A stretch of DNA of 64,000 nt from Eudorina sp. 2006-703-Eu-15 (taxonomy: Eukaryota; Chlorophyta; Chlorophyceae; Chlamydomonadales; Volvocaceae): assembly GCA_003117195.1 (NCBI GenBank), contig BDSI01000054.1:735082-799081 (forward strand), read 5' to 3'. Under the pieces are notes generated by a model that saw only the letters and a program-made list of their open reading frames with translations, did no database searches and had not been told where the DNA came from. Position 1 is the stretch's first letter. The number at the start of each line of letters is the position of its first letter. Shown piece by piece: positions 12,372 through 24,147 of this stretch. Both the position numbers and the translations under genes were made by a program.

Positions 12372-15300
12372 TCACCGGGAGGTGTTCCTGCCCTTGTAGT
12401 ACATGTTGGTGGTGGTGGGCAGCAGCTCCAGGGGGTCCAGTTTGTGCGCCTGGTACTGTCCGTACAGCAGCAGCAACGTCAGCAGGGCGCTCGCCAGGAA
12501 CAACCCGTTAAACCACCTGCGCATCTCGGGAGGGGCGGGGCGGGGGAGGGGAGGGGGGCGGGGAGCAGGGAGGAGGGTATGAGTCTGTGAGTGGTGAGGC
12601 AGTTGGCCGTTAGCGGTTGGCTGGTTGTTGGTGACGGACGGCCGCTGCTGACTTCGACTTCCGTTGCGGTGGGGCCACACACACACTGGGCTGGGTCGGG
12701 CGGGTTTTGCTTTCTACACACACACACAAACACACACACACCCCTGCCACCTCCTCTACCTGTCTCGAGGCTCGCTCCTCCGTTACCCCCTCCGATCGCA
12801 AACACCGAGCCCCCCCTCCTCCCGGGGCCAACCCATGCTCTCCACCTCTGTGGGTATATCCGGGGGATGCGCTTGTGGGTCTGGTTTCTTCTCTTGACCC
12901 CCACCCCAGACCCCACCGCCCACCCCAGACCCCACCGCCCACCGCAGACCCCACCGCCCACCCCAGACCCCACCGCCCACCCCACCCCACCCCACCCCAC
13001 CTGTGGAAGAACTGGAAGTCCAGCTGGCCGCCCATGGCCTGGTCCATGCCGCCGCGGTAGGCCAGCGGCACATTCTTGCGGATGAGCAGCAGCGACGACA
13101 CCGCGTAGAAGCCGGTGACCTCCGTCAGCAGCAGCACCAGGCTGCTGGCGGTGCCGGCGCCGCGGACGAACGAAAACAGCTGGGGGGGGGTAGGTGGCGG
13201 TTGTGAGGTGGCGGTTTGGGAGGTAGGTGGCGGTTTGGAAGTGAGGTGGCGGTGGGGTGGAGTCTGTCGTGCTTGGATGGCCGTGAGGGTGTAGATGTAT
13301 ATTGTATCTGTTCAGGATGATCGTGTTTCGACCAGCGATAACTTTTTCAACGAGTTTACGAACCCTCCCACCTGCCCACACTCGCCTGAATCGGGGTACA
13401 GCGTGCACCCCTCCCGCCCCACCGCCCGCCCGCATCGGTTCCCCAATCCTTACCCACCGCCCGCCCGCCCGCACACGCACACGCACACGCATATACTAAC
13501 ACGCGCCCGCACGTGATGTAGCCCCAGCCACCCAGCCACCCAGCCACCCCTCCCTCCCTTTCACCCACCCACCCTTCCACCCACCCACCCACCCTCCCAC
13601 CCACCCACCCCTCCCTTCCACCCACCCCCTCACCCACCCACCCACCTTGCGCAGGTTCTTGAGGAAGCCCCGCAGCGACATGGCGCTGATGCCGCCTATG
13701 AACGCCAGGGTGAGGTACTGCGACAGCAGCCGCACGTCCACGTCGATGGACCCGTGGGACACCCGCCGCAGCGCGAAGCTCAGCAGCGACCCCACCGTGT
13801 CGCTCACCAGGTCCTCGCCGAAGATGAGCGCCTTCAGACTGGTGTACATCCTGTTGGGTGGGAGGGGGGGAGGAGGGAGTTGGGTTGTTGGTTGGGTAGG
13901 TTGGTTGGGTTGTTGGTTGGTTCGGTAGGTTGGTTGGGTTGTTGGTTGGATTGTTGGTTGGGTTGTTGGGTAGGTTGGGTAGGTTGGGTAGGTTGGTTGG
14001 TTGGGTGGAAGGTTGGGTGAGCGGACCGGGGCCATAGGCGCAAGGCTTCCGCCGGAGATGATTGTGGACTGCGATACGGACACAGCGGTGATGGAATGTG
14101 CGAGGACGGGCGCCTACAGGGAGAGGCGCCGACGAAGCTGTCTGGTCCCGTTGGAATCCGGCCCGCTCGGGACCAAGGGTAACATCTTGTGACTGTTACC
14201 CAATGGAGGCGGAAAGGTGTGAGGCGGAGGGGCCAAGAAGGGGCCAAGAAGGGCCAAGAAGGGCCAAGAAGGGGCCAAGAAGGGGCCAAGAAGGGCCAAG
14301 AAGGGGATTCCAGCGCCCGGTCCCCCACTCACTTGTACACGCAGTAGAGGGACATGGCGTACCCCAGCGCGTTCTTGATGTGGCCCGCCAGCGTGCGGCT
14401 CTCCAGCGCCCGGGCCCGCTCCGACTTGAGCTCCGCCAGCTCCACCGCCAGCGTCCTGGGAGCCGGCGGGGAGCGTTGGGGGGGGGGCGGGGTGCGTGGG
14501 GGGCTAAAAAGAAACAGCCCAGACGTGCGTGTGGGGGTAGGGTGTGGGGGTAGGGTGTGGGGATAGGGTGTGGGGGTAGGGTGTGCGGGTATGGTGTGGG
14601 GGTAGCGCCTCCGGGGCGGGGGTGCGTGTGAGGAGCCCACCCCACCCAAACCGCCCAGACTCAAGAGGGGCGGTGGATATGGACCCGTGGGTCGGTGGTT
14701 GTGGTGGCTGTTGCGATGGGGATTGTGCGGAGGCGGGGGGGGGCGTTCGATGGCCCTGCCGAAACCCACCCGCCCGCCCACATGAACCCTCAGTCGCACT
14801 GCACTACCTGCCCTAACTCATTCTCAACCCAACCATACCCAACTACCAACAGTCAACTACTTTTACCAATTGGGTCACCACCACCCTCCTCACCCGCCCC
14901 ACCGCAACCCCGGCCCCGACACTAGCAACACGACCCCAACAGCCACGAATGATCCCCCAACCGTCCTTTCCAACAAACCAACTGAACCCCTCCCCCAACC
15001 ACCTAACTGGAGCCCGCCCCCAACGACCCGACTGAAGCACCCCTCCCCCAACGACCCAACTGAACCCCTCCCCCACCCCTCCCCCAAACGACCCATCCCC
15101 TCCCGCCAGGTGCCCCAAACCCAAACCCAACTTGTGGAGGCTCTCCAGGGAGCGGACCTCCGCCTCTAGCGCTCGAATGGTGTCCGCGGGCGTGGTGGGG
15201 TGGCCCCAGGACAGCAGACCGCCCACCACGCCCCCCAGCCGCGAGCTGAGGCCCGCGCCGCCCGAGCCGCGCTGCGCCGCGCCGCCCAAGCCCGCCAGCC

Positions 15301-15595
15301 CGCTGCTGCTGATGCTGCTGCTGATGCCGCCACCGCCGCCTCCACCACCGCCTCCGCCGCCTCCGCCCCCCAGGCCCAGCCCCAGCCCCAGCGCCAGGCC
15401 CTTGCGCCCCTCCGACATGCGCTCCATCTCCTGACGGGCCAATTCGATGCGCCGCCGCTTCTCCTCACACATCGCCTGGGCCTGCCGGGGTGGGGGTGGG
15501 GTTTGCGTTTGTGGGTATATGTTGTCATGGTCTGTATGTGTACAACAAAACCGTTATTATGTGTGTCGAGCGACGAAAAGCACCTGGCCTGCGGC

Positions 15596-15681
<86 letters not shown>

Positions 15682-18026
15682 TGTGTGTAAAAACATAACT
15701 GAGCCACGAGAAGCGGCGAGATGTGTGTGCCGCTACCCCTCCTCACTCACCTGGCGGCTCTGTTCCTCCATGGCCACGATCTCAAACGCCTCCACCGGCC
15801 GTACGAACAGCGACAGGTAGCTGTACGGAAAGCTGACGGCGGCGTACCCCGACAGCACCGCGATCATCCAGGTGCCCATCACCCCCACGCGGCTGATAGC
15901 CTGCCTCATGCGGAACACCCCCTCCGTGGCGGGGGGCACGCCGGGCAGGTAGTTGCCCAGCCGCCAGAAGCAGTACATGAAGGCCAGCCAGCACAGGCCG
16001 GCACCCACGGCCACCTGGCTGCGCCGGAGGGAGCCTGGCGGGGCAGAGCGAGCCGGGGATGGGCGTGTGTTTAGAAATGCAACCCGCCCGACCCAAACCA
16101 ACCTCCGATATACGTACCATATTAACCTGCGAATTGGAAAACATGAAAACAGCAACAAGGCCGCGCCACCACCGACAAAAGTCGCAGAACAAAACAAGAC
16201 CCGGCAGGAAATGGGCAACCCAGCAGTACCCGAACCGAATTAATATTAATGATACCGACCTAGAGGACATGTGAAGAAGTGGAGATGTAGGCGCCGAAGT
16301 CCATGGAGCAGGCCGACAGGGACAACATGAGCACGGGCAAGGAAAGACAAGGTCAGCAAGGAGAACAACGAACAGTGGCGGAGAAATAGACAACATTCAA
16401 AGCAAACCTATGGTGGTGGCGCGGCGGAACTATGGGGTTGGGCGTGGGGTTGGGCGTGGGGTTGGGCAGTTTGATCAGGATTGTGGACGATATGAAATGT
16501 ACGGCAAGCGGTGTGGGAGAGTCGCAGTCAGGCAACGAATTAGTGGGGACGACTGCGGGCGTGTGTGTTTAGGAAAGGAACCCGCGATGTGTGTGTGTGT
16601 GTGTGGAGGGGTGTGTGCTGGGCGGGTAGGAGGGGGATAAAGTGAAAGGGGTTGGGGGCGTAAAGGAAATTGGTAGACACATTCAAGCTGCGAAGGGGGT
16701 GGGCACCGGGGCACGGGAAGGGTAGCGGAAGTGCCGGCACGAGGAGGGAGGTGCGGATGGGAGGTGCGGGTGCGGAGGGGAGTTGCAACGTTTGCCCGTG
16801 TGCTGACGGCCTCAGGCCAGGGGGCAAGGGGTAGGGACCGGGGTCGAGGTTGACCGCAGGACAGCGGATGACCGGGGCGAGGTCGTGGAATGGGGAGGCG
16901 TACGGCCCGTAACCTAACGGTGTTTAAAAAAGAAACCCGCCTAACGGTGTGTGCACCTGGCTGCACCGCCCCCCAACGGTCCTCATTCGCGCAACAGCCG
17001 AGCCCCCGGCCCCATCCCACCACCTCTCCCGCAGAGCCCTAACCGGCCCCCTTGTCTCCTTCCCCCCTATCCTCCGGCTCCCCTCCCCTGTGATGGTGAT
17101 GGTGACATTTCACGACGACCTTCGTCTCACATCGTTGCCCCGGCCACTTTTCGCTTAAAGACACCGACACCTCCGGCGACAGCACCTGCTCCTCACCCTG
17201 GCTGCCTCTGCCAACACGAACACGCCCCCACCCACCATCACCACCACTCCCCCTCTCCCTCCCCTGCCCCTCCCCCTCCCCCTGGCCTGGGACATACACA
17301 CCCGCACTGGCCAGGAGGCGGTAGCTGTGTGTGTACGGCAGAACTGCAAGCAGCATCGCCAGCATACCCCACACATTGAGGTACCAAGCCAGCAGCCGTA
17401 ACCTGTGTATGGCGGGAGAGGATGGTAATGCGAGGGCCAAGATAGGTGGCCAAGAGGGGGGAGGGGCCGGAGGGAAAGGAGGACAGGGCGATACAGACGA
17501 GCGCTGGGCCGGCGGCTGGGACCAGCGCCGGTGCTGCAAGGGGAAGAACACGAGCGGCCGCCGACACCGCTGGATCTATCGACTGGTGTTGCCGCTACAC
17601 CCTGCAGCTGGAATGTTGCCCTCGATTGTAAGGCAGGGGACTGGGGGGGACTGAGGGAGGGTCCCGTGGGGCCAAGCTGTTCGGAAGCTGTGCTGCGTGG
17701 GCGTGCCGCAGACAGGACGCACCCGGGGTCCATGATGTTGACGATCTCGAACAGCACGAGGATGATGAAGTTGCAAGAGATGGCGAAGACAAGCGACCAA
17801 AGAGTCTGGCGGTGATGATGAGGGGACGGTAATGGTCGGCTCGGAGCGGCGCGGGGTCGGGGAGGGGGATTCGGCTGGTGTGCGATGGCGCGAAAAGTGG
17901 GCGCACCTGGACATGGTAATCCCGCTCCTCGAGATGGTTGTACAAGCTTCGGTTAAGGAACCACCATCCCACCGCAAAGCAGGCGGCGAAAGAAACGAGT
18001 GCAACTGCCAGCCCCAGCAAGTCCAT
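12372..18026 (-). CDS. GPHR: Golgi pH regulator / GPR89 / plant GTG-type membrane protein (nine exons)
   Basis: Exons on the minus strand: 18026-17907, 17805-17723, 17402-17302, 16034-15751, 15481-15132, 14455-14333, 13850-13646, 13179-13001, 12516-12372. All have GT-AG ends and continuous phase, giving 529 residues. Recognisable blocks include FLNRSLYNHLEERDYHVQ near the N-terminus, WLAFMYCFWRLGNYLPG, ISRVGVMGTWMIAVLSGY, FPYSYLSLF, TLAGHIKNALGYAMSLYCVY and LLIRKNVPLAYRGGMDQ, ending FFHRWFNGLFLASALLTLLL. These follow the human GPR89 and Arabidopsis GTG1/GTG2 order. Family members have about nine membrane spans, act in Golgi acidification as anion channels, and in plants have been proposed as GTPase-linked abscisic-acid receptors. 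The algal protein is longer than the usual 455-470 residues, mostly through a Gly-rich insertion in the coiled-coil loop (residues ~224-265). The start ATG has context GCTGCCATGG. Identity is confident; boundaries are inferred from phase. Confidence 0.93.
12899..13000. repeat. 20-bp minisatellite (CCCCAGACCCCACCGCCCAC)n
   Basis: About five imperfect C-rich copies in the last GPHR intron, directly adjoining the 5' splice site of exon 8. Confidence 0.9.
13527..13645. repeat. CCACC/CCCTCC low-complexity tract
   Basis: Pyrimidine-rich tract (CCACCCACCC) filling the GPHR intron next to the 5' splice site of exon 7. On the transcribed minus strand it reads as G-rich GGGTGGGT. Confidence 0.85.
13880..14021. 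repeat. GGTTGGTT/GGGTTGTT low-complexity array
   Basis: About 140 bases of shuffled GGTT, GGGTT and GTAGGTT units in the GPHR intron between exons 6 and 7. Confidence 0.88.
14228..14306. repeat. 11-12-bp minisatellite (GGGGCCAAGAA)n
   Basis: About seven copies in the same GPHR intron, ending shortly before the exon 6 donor. Confidence 0.92.
14529..14605. repeat. 14-bp minisatellite (GTGTGGGGGTAGGG)n
   Basis: About five imperfect G-rich copies in the GPHR intron upstream of exon 6. Confidence 0.88.
15598..15680. repeat. (ATG)n trinucleotide microsatellite
   Basis: About 27 perfect ATG/GAT units in GPHR intron 4. They generate poly-Met, poly-Asp, poly-His and poly-Ile frames that are not genes. 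Confidence 0.97.
15681..15722 (-). repeat. Dispersed repeat family C copy (CGCGGCTCAGTT type)
   Basis: On the minus strand it reads CGCTTCTCGTGGCTCAGTTA then TGTTTTTACACAC. Related copies are at 28189-28222 and 54144-54172 (+) and a fragment at about 36163-36185 (-). It lies in GPHR intron 4, close to the exon 4 donor. Confidence 0.75.
16063..16213 (+). mobile_element. Dispersed repeat family A, full-length copy 1
   Basis: A ~150-base segment starting GTGTGTTTAGAAATGCAACC then CGCCCGACCCAAACCAA, continuing through ACCATATTAACCTGC, AATTGGAAAACATGAAAAC and GCAGAACAAAACAAGACCCG. An inverted, roughly 85% similar copy lies at 28765-28914. Fragments of the first ~25 bases occur at 8264-8292, 16561-16586, 16919-16942, 26330-26370, 28431-28480, 36207-36270 and 63381-63409 (+), and at 12697-12725, 28127-28158 and 43988-44016 (-). 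It lies in GPHR intron 3, about 30 bases from the exon 4 acceptor and antisense to that gene. No transposase is visible, so it is a non-autonomous element of unknown class. Confidence 0.75.
16661..16700 (+). repeat. Dispersed repeat family B copy (GGAAATTGGTAGACA type)
   Basis: Contains AAGGAAATTGGTAGACACAT then TCAAGCTGCG. Related copies are at 25278-25320 (+), 54835-54880 (-) and a truncated one at 24826-24845 (-). It lies in GPHR intron 3, antisense to the gene. Confidence 0.8.
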
Positions 18027-19459
18027 GGCAGCGTCCGGACAGAGATGTCAGGAAGGTACCACAATCGTATTATGTGAAACCTATACTATTTGCACTCAAG
18101 CTGCCGCGTCCGTGCACATCCTCCGAAAATGAGTCCGCTCAAACATAGTCCTTGAAGATGACACCTCATCGGCGATCTGGCAAAGAAACTTGTCTTCAGA
18201 CGTATAACATGGCAGCCACGCTATTCAAGCTAACGGGGGAAGTGTGACGAAGCTGGTGTTTCATTTTGCATTCATTGGGCGAGAGAATGGATTGAAGATC
18301 TATTATCGCAGCTAAAGGTAAGCTTTTTCTCGTCAAGCTTTTCTCATGGCTGTGAGTCTATGCCAGACGACTTCGCGCTTCGACGCCAACTCCCAACAGG
18401 ATTAACAACGGTCGCGACACAGGAAAACCAGGCAAGTGAGGATCTCAGGAGCAAGCGAGCCACTCATCGCGAGCCTGAGCTTAACGATAGACTGGTTAAT
18501 GCGGCAGATTGAAAAGCATCCCGTGGGCTTGGATATGTAATTTACCGGTAACCGTATAAATCCCGACCGGGTATGCCAACGGGCCCAGATAGCTCGTAGG
18601 TGCCTCGTCTCATCAACCCCGACTGCCAGCCGCAATTTCTGTTCGGACGTTCCAGTTACGAGCCATTGGTGCGCTCGAGCTACACACAAGCTGAGGTTGA
18701 TTCAGCTACAATGCTTCACACATCCTAACAGTAAGCATATATCATTTGCCAACAACCGCCCAGGGAATCAAGCTTCACTACGCCTATGCCCAGGCTGGTA
18801 TTCAGCCAGAATGTCCTGTGGAAGCGCGCAAGTCTTGAATGTTGATGAGGCTACTTATCCAGTCCCAGCAAGTACAGAACGTTGTGCTGGCGACTTCCAC
18901 CTTGCGAACCATGGGTTCGTTTCAGCGTTTGCCCATCATTCGTCGCCTCAAGCACTTTCCTGGGCTATATTCTCATCTTAGATGTCAGTGTTAATCAAAA
19001 TGGGCTTCAAGCGCGACCAGCAACGGTGCTTGCCATGGAGCTCGGTATATGGGCATACTTAAGCCAATTACCCTTGCTTAAGCGAAGGCTGCCAGGACCA
19101 CGCGCATGGCGCTTGTCGCGCTAATAGTGAAGAAGTATAAAAGCATCATGGCGGTCAGATTGGAACATGGGATCGAATGTCCGAATGTGTCCGAGTGTGT
19201 ACGGACACGGACACGGAGTGTGTACGGACACGCTGCGCGTGATAGCACGACCTGGCACGTCTAGCCAAACAAATAATTTGGGTAGAGTTCGCGGCGATAT
19301 GCCGCCCCATGCCCCAACCACGCATTCGCGGTTTGTATCTTATGTGCTTCTGGTCCCTCCAACTGAAACAAACAACGAAACTGAACGCCGCGAATACAAT
19401 TTCGGTACAAGCTTTCAATTATCCAAACTCGTGCTTCAGGAAACCGATAGCCGGCGACG

Positions 19460-19545
19460 TTTCTCCGATACTCGGCGGCAGGAATCCTATATTCGGCGCG
19501 AGGAATCCTATACTCGGTCGCAGGAATCCGATACTTGAAACCGCA
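19460..19545. repeat. ~21-bp imperfect tandem repeat (CGATACTCGGCGGCAGGAAT)n
   Basis: About four diverged copies of a unit with CYGATAYTCGG and AGGAATCC, with weaker related GGTATCCGATAC motifs continuing to about 19595. Confidence 0.75.
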
Positions 19546-19686
19546 TAACCATTATTCGCTACGAGGTATCCGATACAACAAAACAGGTATCCGGATACAT
19601 AAAGTCATCTATATTTATTTTTTGTATCGGGTATTCCGGGTGTTCCGTGACACCGCACTTCCGGGAATCCGACCCCGTGGGTACCC

Positions 19687-20255
19687 TCACGTTTAATGCT
19701 CGCTTTTGTAGTCGATCGCCACCAGAATCGCCACGTATCGCCACGAACGTCATGCAGCAGTTTCTAGGTGCTTTATTGTAAAGGGGCATGTGTTGTGCCT
19801 TTTCGACTGACTCGGACAACATGAAGTTTCGTTCGGCAACCAACCTGCGGACCGAATAAGTATGCACGTTCCGCGATTCCTTGACCTGGAACATACAGAT
19901 ATATAGGTTAAGCTAGGTGAATGATTTGCTGTATCTTCGCTGAAGCCGAGTTGTAACTTCGCGCTTCGACGCAAGTCTACGCAAGCACCGGAAACCGGGA
20001 AACGATTTCTCGCCAAAGTCAAACAACCAAAAAACAAGGAGAGCATTACTCATCACCAGTTTATTTTGCGAGCGAGAACCGATTGTCTTATTCTTACCTT
20101 GAAAATTTCAGACTACTGTGTCGCCACTCTGGCGGCAGGCATCTTTGCACATCAAGCCAACAGGTTGCAGTGACAATACGGTTTTGGGCACCATTACGAC
20201 ATTGGTGTAACGTGCGTGGACTGCAGCCGGCTGAGTGCCAGTAGACGTCGTGCAA
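19687..20255 (+). repeat. Diverged ~570-bp direct repeat, left copy
   Basis: Shares many blocks in the same order with 22940-23535: CATGTKTTGTGC, TTTTCGACTGACTCG, CCAACCTGCGGACCGA, CGCGATTCCTTG, GAGTTGTAACTTCGCGCTTC, CAAGTACCGGAAAC-like, and GGCATCTTTRCACATCAAG. The two copies are about 2.7 kb apart in the same orientation. This could be a pair of old long terminal repeats or a duplicated element. No reverse transcriptase or integrase was seen between them. Confidence 0.75.
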
Positions 20256-21269
20256 ATCCAGCTTAGCGAAGGGGGATCGGACACGCTGTAAACGGCAGGC
20301 TTGCCAGGTCGGAAGGCTACCAGGTTGTCAGGTGCATGAACCGGAATGAACGCTCGGGTGACACCGGGCAACAAAGAGGGTCTACACAGGTAACCGGACA
20401 ACAAAGAGGGTCTACACTCCAGGCAGCGAACAATGGCTTGCAGAAGCAACGAAGAACCGGGGTCTGCTTTAAGGCAGCCAGGCAACGGCAAAGCCCATAT
20501 CGCCGGCCGCAGGGCGATTGTTTCCGAGCGGGAGGCCGCGTGTGGGGACAGGCAACGAGGGGTGTGATGTGGTTAAAGGCCCGCCACGTCGCCGTGCATG
20601 ATCGGACTGCTAGATTGGCCATTGCCCGTGGTTAGTGTACTCGCAATACATCTCTGGTGGGGCGCGGGCGGGTATGCGGCTCAGCGGCATTGGGTTGCAT
20701 GGCCACTACGGGACATGCAACACCGTCGTTCAGCCTGAACGACTGCCACACCCGCCCGTATCAGTGCTAAACCCCACCGCTCTCTCCGCCGCTCCCTCCG
20801 CCGCTGTCTCTGCCGTTGCCTCCACTGTCTCCACCGCTGCCTCCGCCACAGTCGCGGCCGCTGCCTCCGCCGCTGCCTCTGCTGTCTTTCATTGCCCACC
20901 GCTGTTGACTTCGCAGCGGCACCTGAGAGTCGTACCAACGGTGAGGATGGCCACGAATGACACAATGCAGGCGGATTTCCAAGCCCCACCACCAACGTTG
21001 CCACCTCCACCCCCGACCCTGCAGCCCCCTCCGCCAACACCAACGCCGAGGTGCCGGGCCTGATGGGCGGTGCATCCGACTGCGGACACTTCCACGTGCC
21101 TGATGCCCACAAGCGCGCTGGTGGCCTCCGGCTGGCTGAGCGTTGGGCGGGGAGCGCCGGGCGACAGGGCAGGTGCAACGGGAGTGGCCGCGGATGGCAC
21201 TGCACTGGCTGCGTCTGCATCCGTATTGGCCCCAGCATGGTTATGTAGGCGTGCCCCGGCCCTGAGACT

Positions 21270-21787
21270 CTAGAACAGTGTTGCTATCTTAAATAAAAAG
21301 AATATTTACGGGCCAAAACCCCGGAAATTTTTTATTTCCTGGACCCCAAAGAAACCTGCGAGATTTCATTTATTTGACGCTGTGGAGAGCCGGAAATCTG
21401 CCCTGCCAACTATTTTCCAGACTACCAAAAGGGCCTGGAAATCTGCAGGCGCAGAGGCAATTTCTGCATCGTACACCTGTCTACCGCCAAAACACACTCT
21501 GATGCCGTGTCCCCAACTCCTGATTACTCTCCCACATGCATCCGCGACGCAAGGAAAGCGCGCTTCAGGGCTCCAAGACTGAGAATCTATGTTGTAGGTG
21601 TGGTAGCAGTGGCCCTGCTGTCGAAACACGCAGAAATATTTCCGGCCTGCCTCGGAGGTTTTTATTTCCTGGCACCTCGGAAGCCCCCCAAAATCTGCCC
21701 TGCCAAAGGTTTTTTGGCTACTGGCGACAGGCCGGAAACCTGCGGAATTCTATTTCCCCGTTTTGGAAGATAGCAACACTGCTCTAG
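21270..21787. mobile_element. 518-bp non-autonomous element with terminal inverted repeats
   Basis: Both ends carry the inverted repeat CTAGARCAGTGTTGCTATCT followed by T (21270-21290 and, inverted, 21767-21787; 20 of 21 bases match). Internally, blocks TTTTTATTTCCTGG and AAATCTGCCCTGCCAA occur twice, about 300 bases apart. A similar end-like sequence (GATCTTGAATAAAAATAATG) lies at about 49755-49790 in an intron of the macroglobulin gene. There is no transposase frame, so this resembles a MITE. A target-site duplication could not be defined. Confidence 0.75.
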
Positions 21788-22939
21788 AACCATTATTGGG
21801 TTGTGACTCTAGAGCACTTGCCCCTGAGTGAACTCAATATAGCGGTAGCCCAGCCAACCCTGGTGGTTCCGGAGCTCCCCACAAGGACTTCTGACCCCGC
21901 CCCGCGAGGCCGTCAGCGACGCGACATGCGCGGGAGGCTATTCCCCGGCCCCCGAAGGTGGTTCGGGCAGGGCAAGGCGCTGCGCAGCATCCAGCATGAG
22001 GCTCGTCTTCTTGAGCTAGGCGCTGCTGGCGGCAGGCACCCAAGGGCATTGCAAGGATGGGGCACGCGTGGTGGGTGTACGTTTCTGAAGGTGTGCCGGA
22101 GCATACCGGCTGCCCGGGACGACAAGCTGCACGAGCGGCCGAGTCCGACAGCAAGCGCGCCACCGAGTAGCCATCTTCCGGGCAGAGGCATGAGCAGGGG
22201 CTCCAAGAAACAAATCCCTGCGTCATGCAACCACTTTATTGAACTCATGCCACCAGTTCCCGGCCTGTGTTTGAGCACAAGACGTCCGAAGGTCACTTCA
22301 CTTATGATTTCGGACGGGTAGACCTGGGTAGTCGGAGTGTGTGGTGCACGGCAGCATGGGCCGTCCCAGAAGTCGGGTGATTCGCGAAGGCACGCCGGCA
22401 GCCTCTTCACCCAACCTAACCGAACGACTCTCACCTGCGACACCCTGCACCAGTCGCACATCCTTGCGGGCGCATTCCTCGGAGCACTGCGAGGTGATAT
22501 GACTTATGGCCTGCGGGCGCCCACGAAGCGTACCTAACGAAGATGGCCTCCAGTAAGGGAATAAGAATAAACGTCCCTACCCATTCTGCAATAACAGCAG
22601 TGCCGTGGCAGTGGCAGTGCCGTGGCAGTGGCTGGGAAAGTTGCAAATGTGCCGTTGCCGTAGATACGGGGAATTGCAAATGGTGTTGCTCCTGGGTGCT
22701 CCGTTCATTAGAATGGCGAAACGTTTTTCTAATGACTGAACTATATTCCCTGTGAGCCGCTGTTGCTGGTGCCCGCTGAAAATGTCATGAGCAAATGGTT
22801 CGTAGAGGCAACTTCACGCTGGCCAATGTGCCAGCAAGGGACCTAAGCGGCTCAGCCTTACTGCAGGATAACTGGATAAGGTCATCCCTACGCCGAAACG
22901 TGTCGAAACCGGACCGCGGACTGTATATGATGCAATTTA

Positions 22940-23535
22940 TTTCACGCTCGCTTTTTATCGTTCATCGCCATGAACATCGTGCAGTCGTTTCCAGGGTATT
23001 CATAGTAAAGGCACATGTTTTGTGCGTTTTCGACTGACTCGAATTAGAGGAAGTTTGGGTTTCCTCGTTCGGCGACCAACCTGCGGACCGATGCAAGTCC
23101 GCGATTCCTTGCCTGGAACATATATACACTTTCCGCGATTCCTGGAACATAAATATCTATAAATAAACGTAAGTGAACAAGTTGCTTTATTTTCTTTACA
23201 AGTCGCATGCGCGACCATCGCCGAGTTGTAACTTCGCGCTTCGACGTAAGCCTACGCAAGTACCGGAAACGGTTTCTCGCCAACGTCAAACAACACAAAA
23301 AGGAGAGAAATACTCACTGCCAGAGAGGAACTTATATTTGTGAGCGAGAACTGATTTACAATATTTGTATATTAAAAATTGACTACTCAGTCGCCACCCT
23401 GGCGGCTGGCATCTTTACACATCAAGCAAACAAGTTGCAGTGAGAGTGACAATGATTACATAAGGCTTGGGGCTACGTTGGGACATTGGCGCAAGCGCGT
23501 GAAAGGGCGCCATTTCCAGATGTCGTGACTTGTAC
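22940..23535 (+). repeat. Diverged ~590-bp direct repeat, right copy
   Basis: Partner of the repeat at 19687-20255, with the same order of conserved blocks. The copies differ by substitutions and indels, for example extra sequence around 23130-23210. Confidence 0.75.
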
Positions 23536-24147
23536 GGCTAGAATTGGCCTGGCACCATCCAACACAACTATCAACCTTAAGAATCAGATCGCATTTTTTG
23601 TGCATAAAACGTTTTGCATGTGAAATTTTTATAATATGGGTTAAATTCGGTCAAATAGATTGCACTGTCCGCGGCTCCGAATCTCATCACGCACTTGTAC
23701 GCAAGGATCCATCTTGCCTACCAATGCGTATCGAATATTTTGCATTGTAATGCTCCTTTGACAAGTGTCATAAAAAGCCACTCCAAACCCACCGTGCTTT
23801 CCCGCACTTGTTAGGACGGAATCGGCCGTACTTTGAAGATTCTTACTGTCCTTCAGCACACCTAACCACGATTCTATAGGAAATCCAGTTTTCAGATGAA
23901 GAGTTTTGCAAATTCAAGTATGCCTGTATTGACGAAATTTTGATAAGCAACTGTCGTTGTTAGGACGTGTTAGGAACAGTTTGTTGGCGGCATAGGCGCT
24001 TGCGGGTGCAATGCCAAATTACAACTTCCTTGCCAAGACTTTGGCTGGTTTGGCTTTGCCTTACAGCTCAGCTTCAGTGTTCTGAAGCTTCGCAACAGCT
24101 TTCTGAGGAGAGGCGCGGAACGAACTTACCTATCCGCACATTGCACC

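Larger units (their letters stand above)
18027..24147. other. Repeat-rich spacer between divergent GPHR and PTB genes
   Basis: About 6.1 kb, noticeably AT-richer than the genes. It should contain both promoters, GPHR reading left and PTB reading right. Contents recognised: ~21-base repeats at 19460-19545, two diverged ~570-bp direct repeats, and a 518-bp element with terminal inverted repeats between them. An Ala/Pro-rich open frame at 20635-21063 has low complexity and no family resemblance. No conserved coding region was found. Confidence 0.6.

Noticed and set aside
15166..15746. Poly-His, poly-Ile, poly-Asp and poly-Met frames
   Set aside because: Generated by the ATG trinucleotide repeat in a GPHR intron.
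16265..16345. Minus-strand segment reading LMLSLSACSMDFGAYISTSS as a possible extra GPHR membrane exon
   Set aside because: Exons 3 and 4 already join in phase and align without a gap to animal and plant GPHR proteins, so there is no room for another segment.
20635..21063. Ala/Pro-rich 142-codon frame in the 18-24 kb spacer
   Set aside because: Low-complexity SAAxSAAxS and PPPTLPPPPP composition, no family resemblance, and located within repeat-rich DNA.
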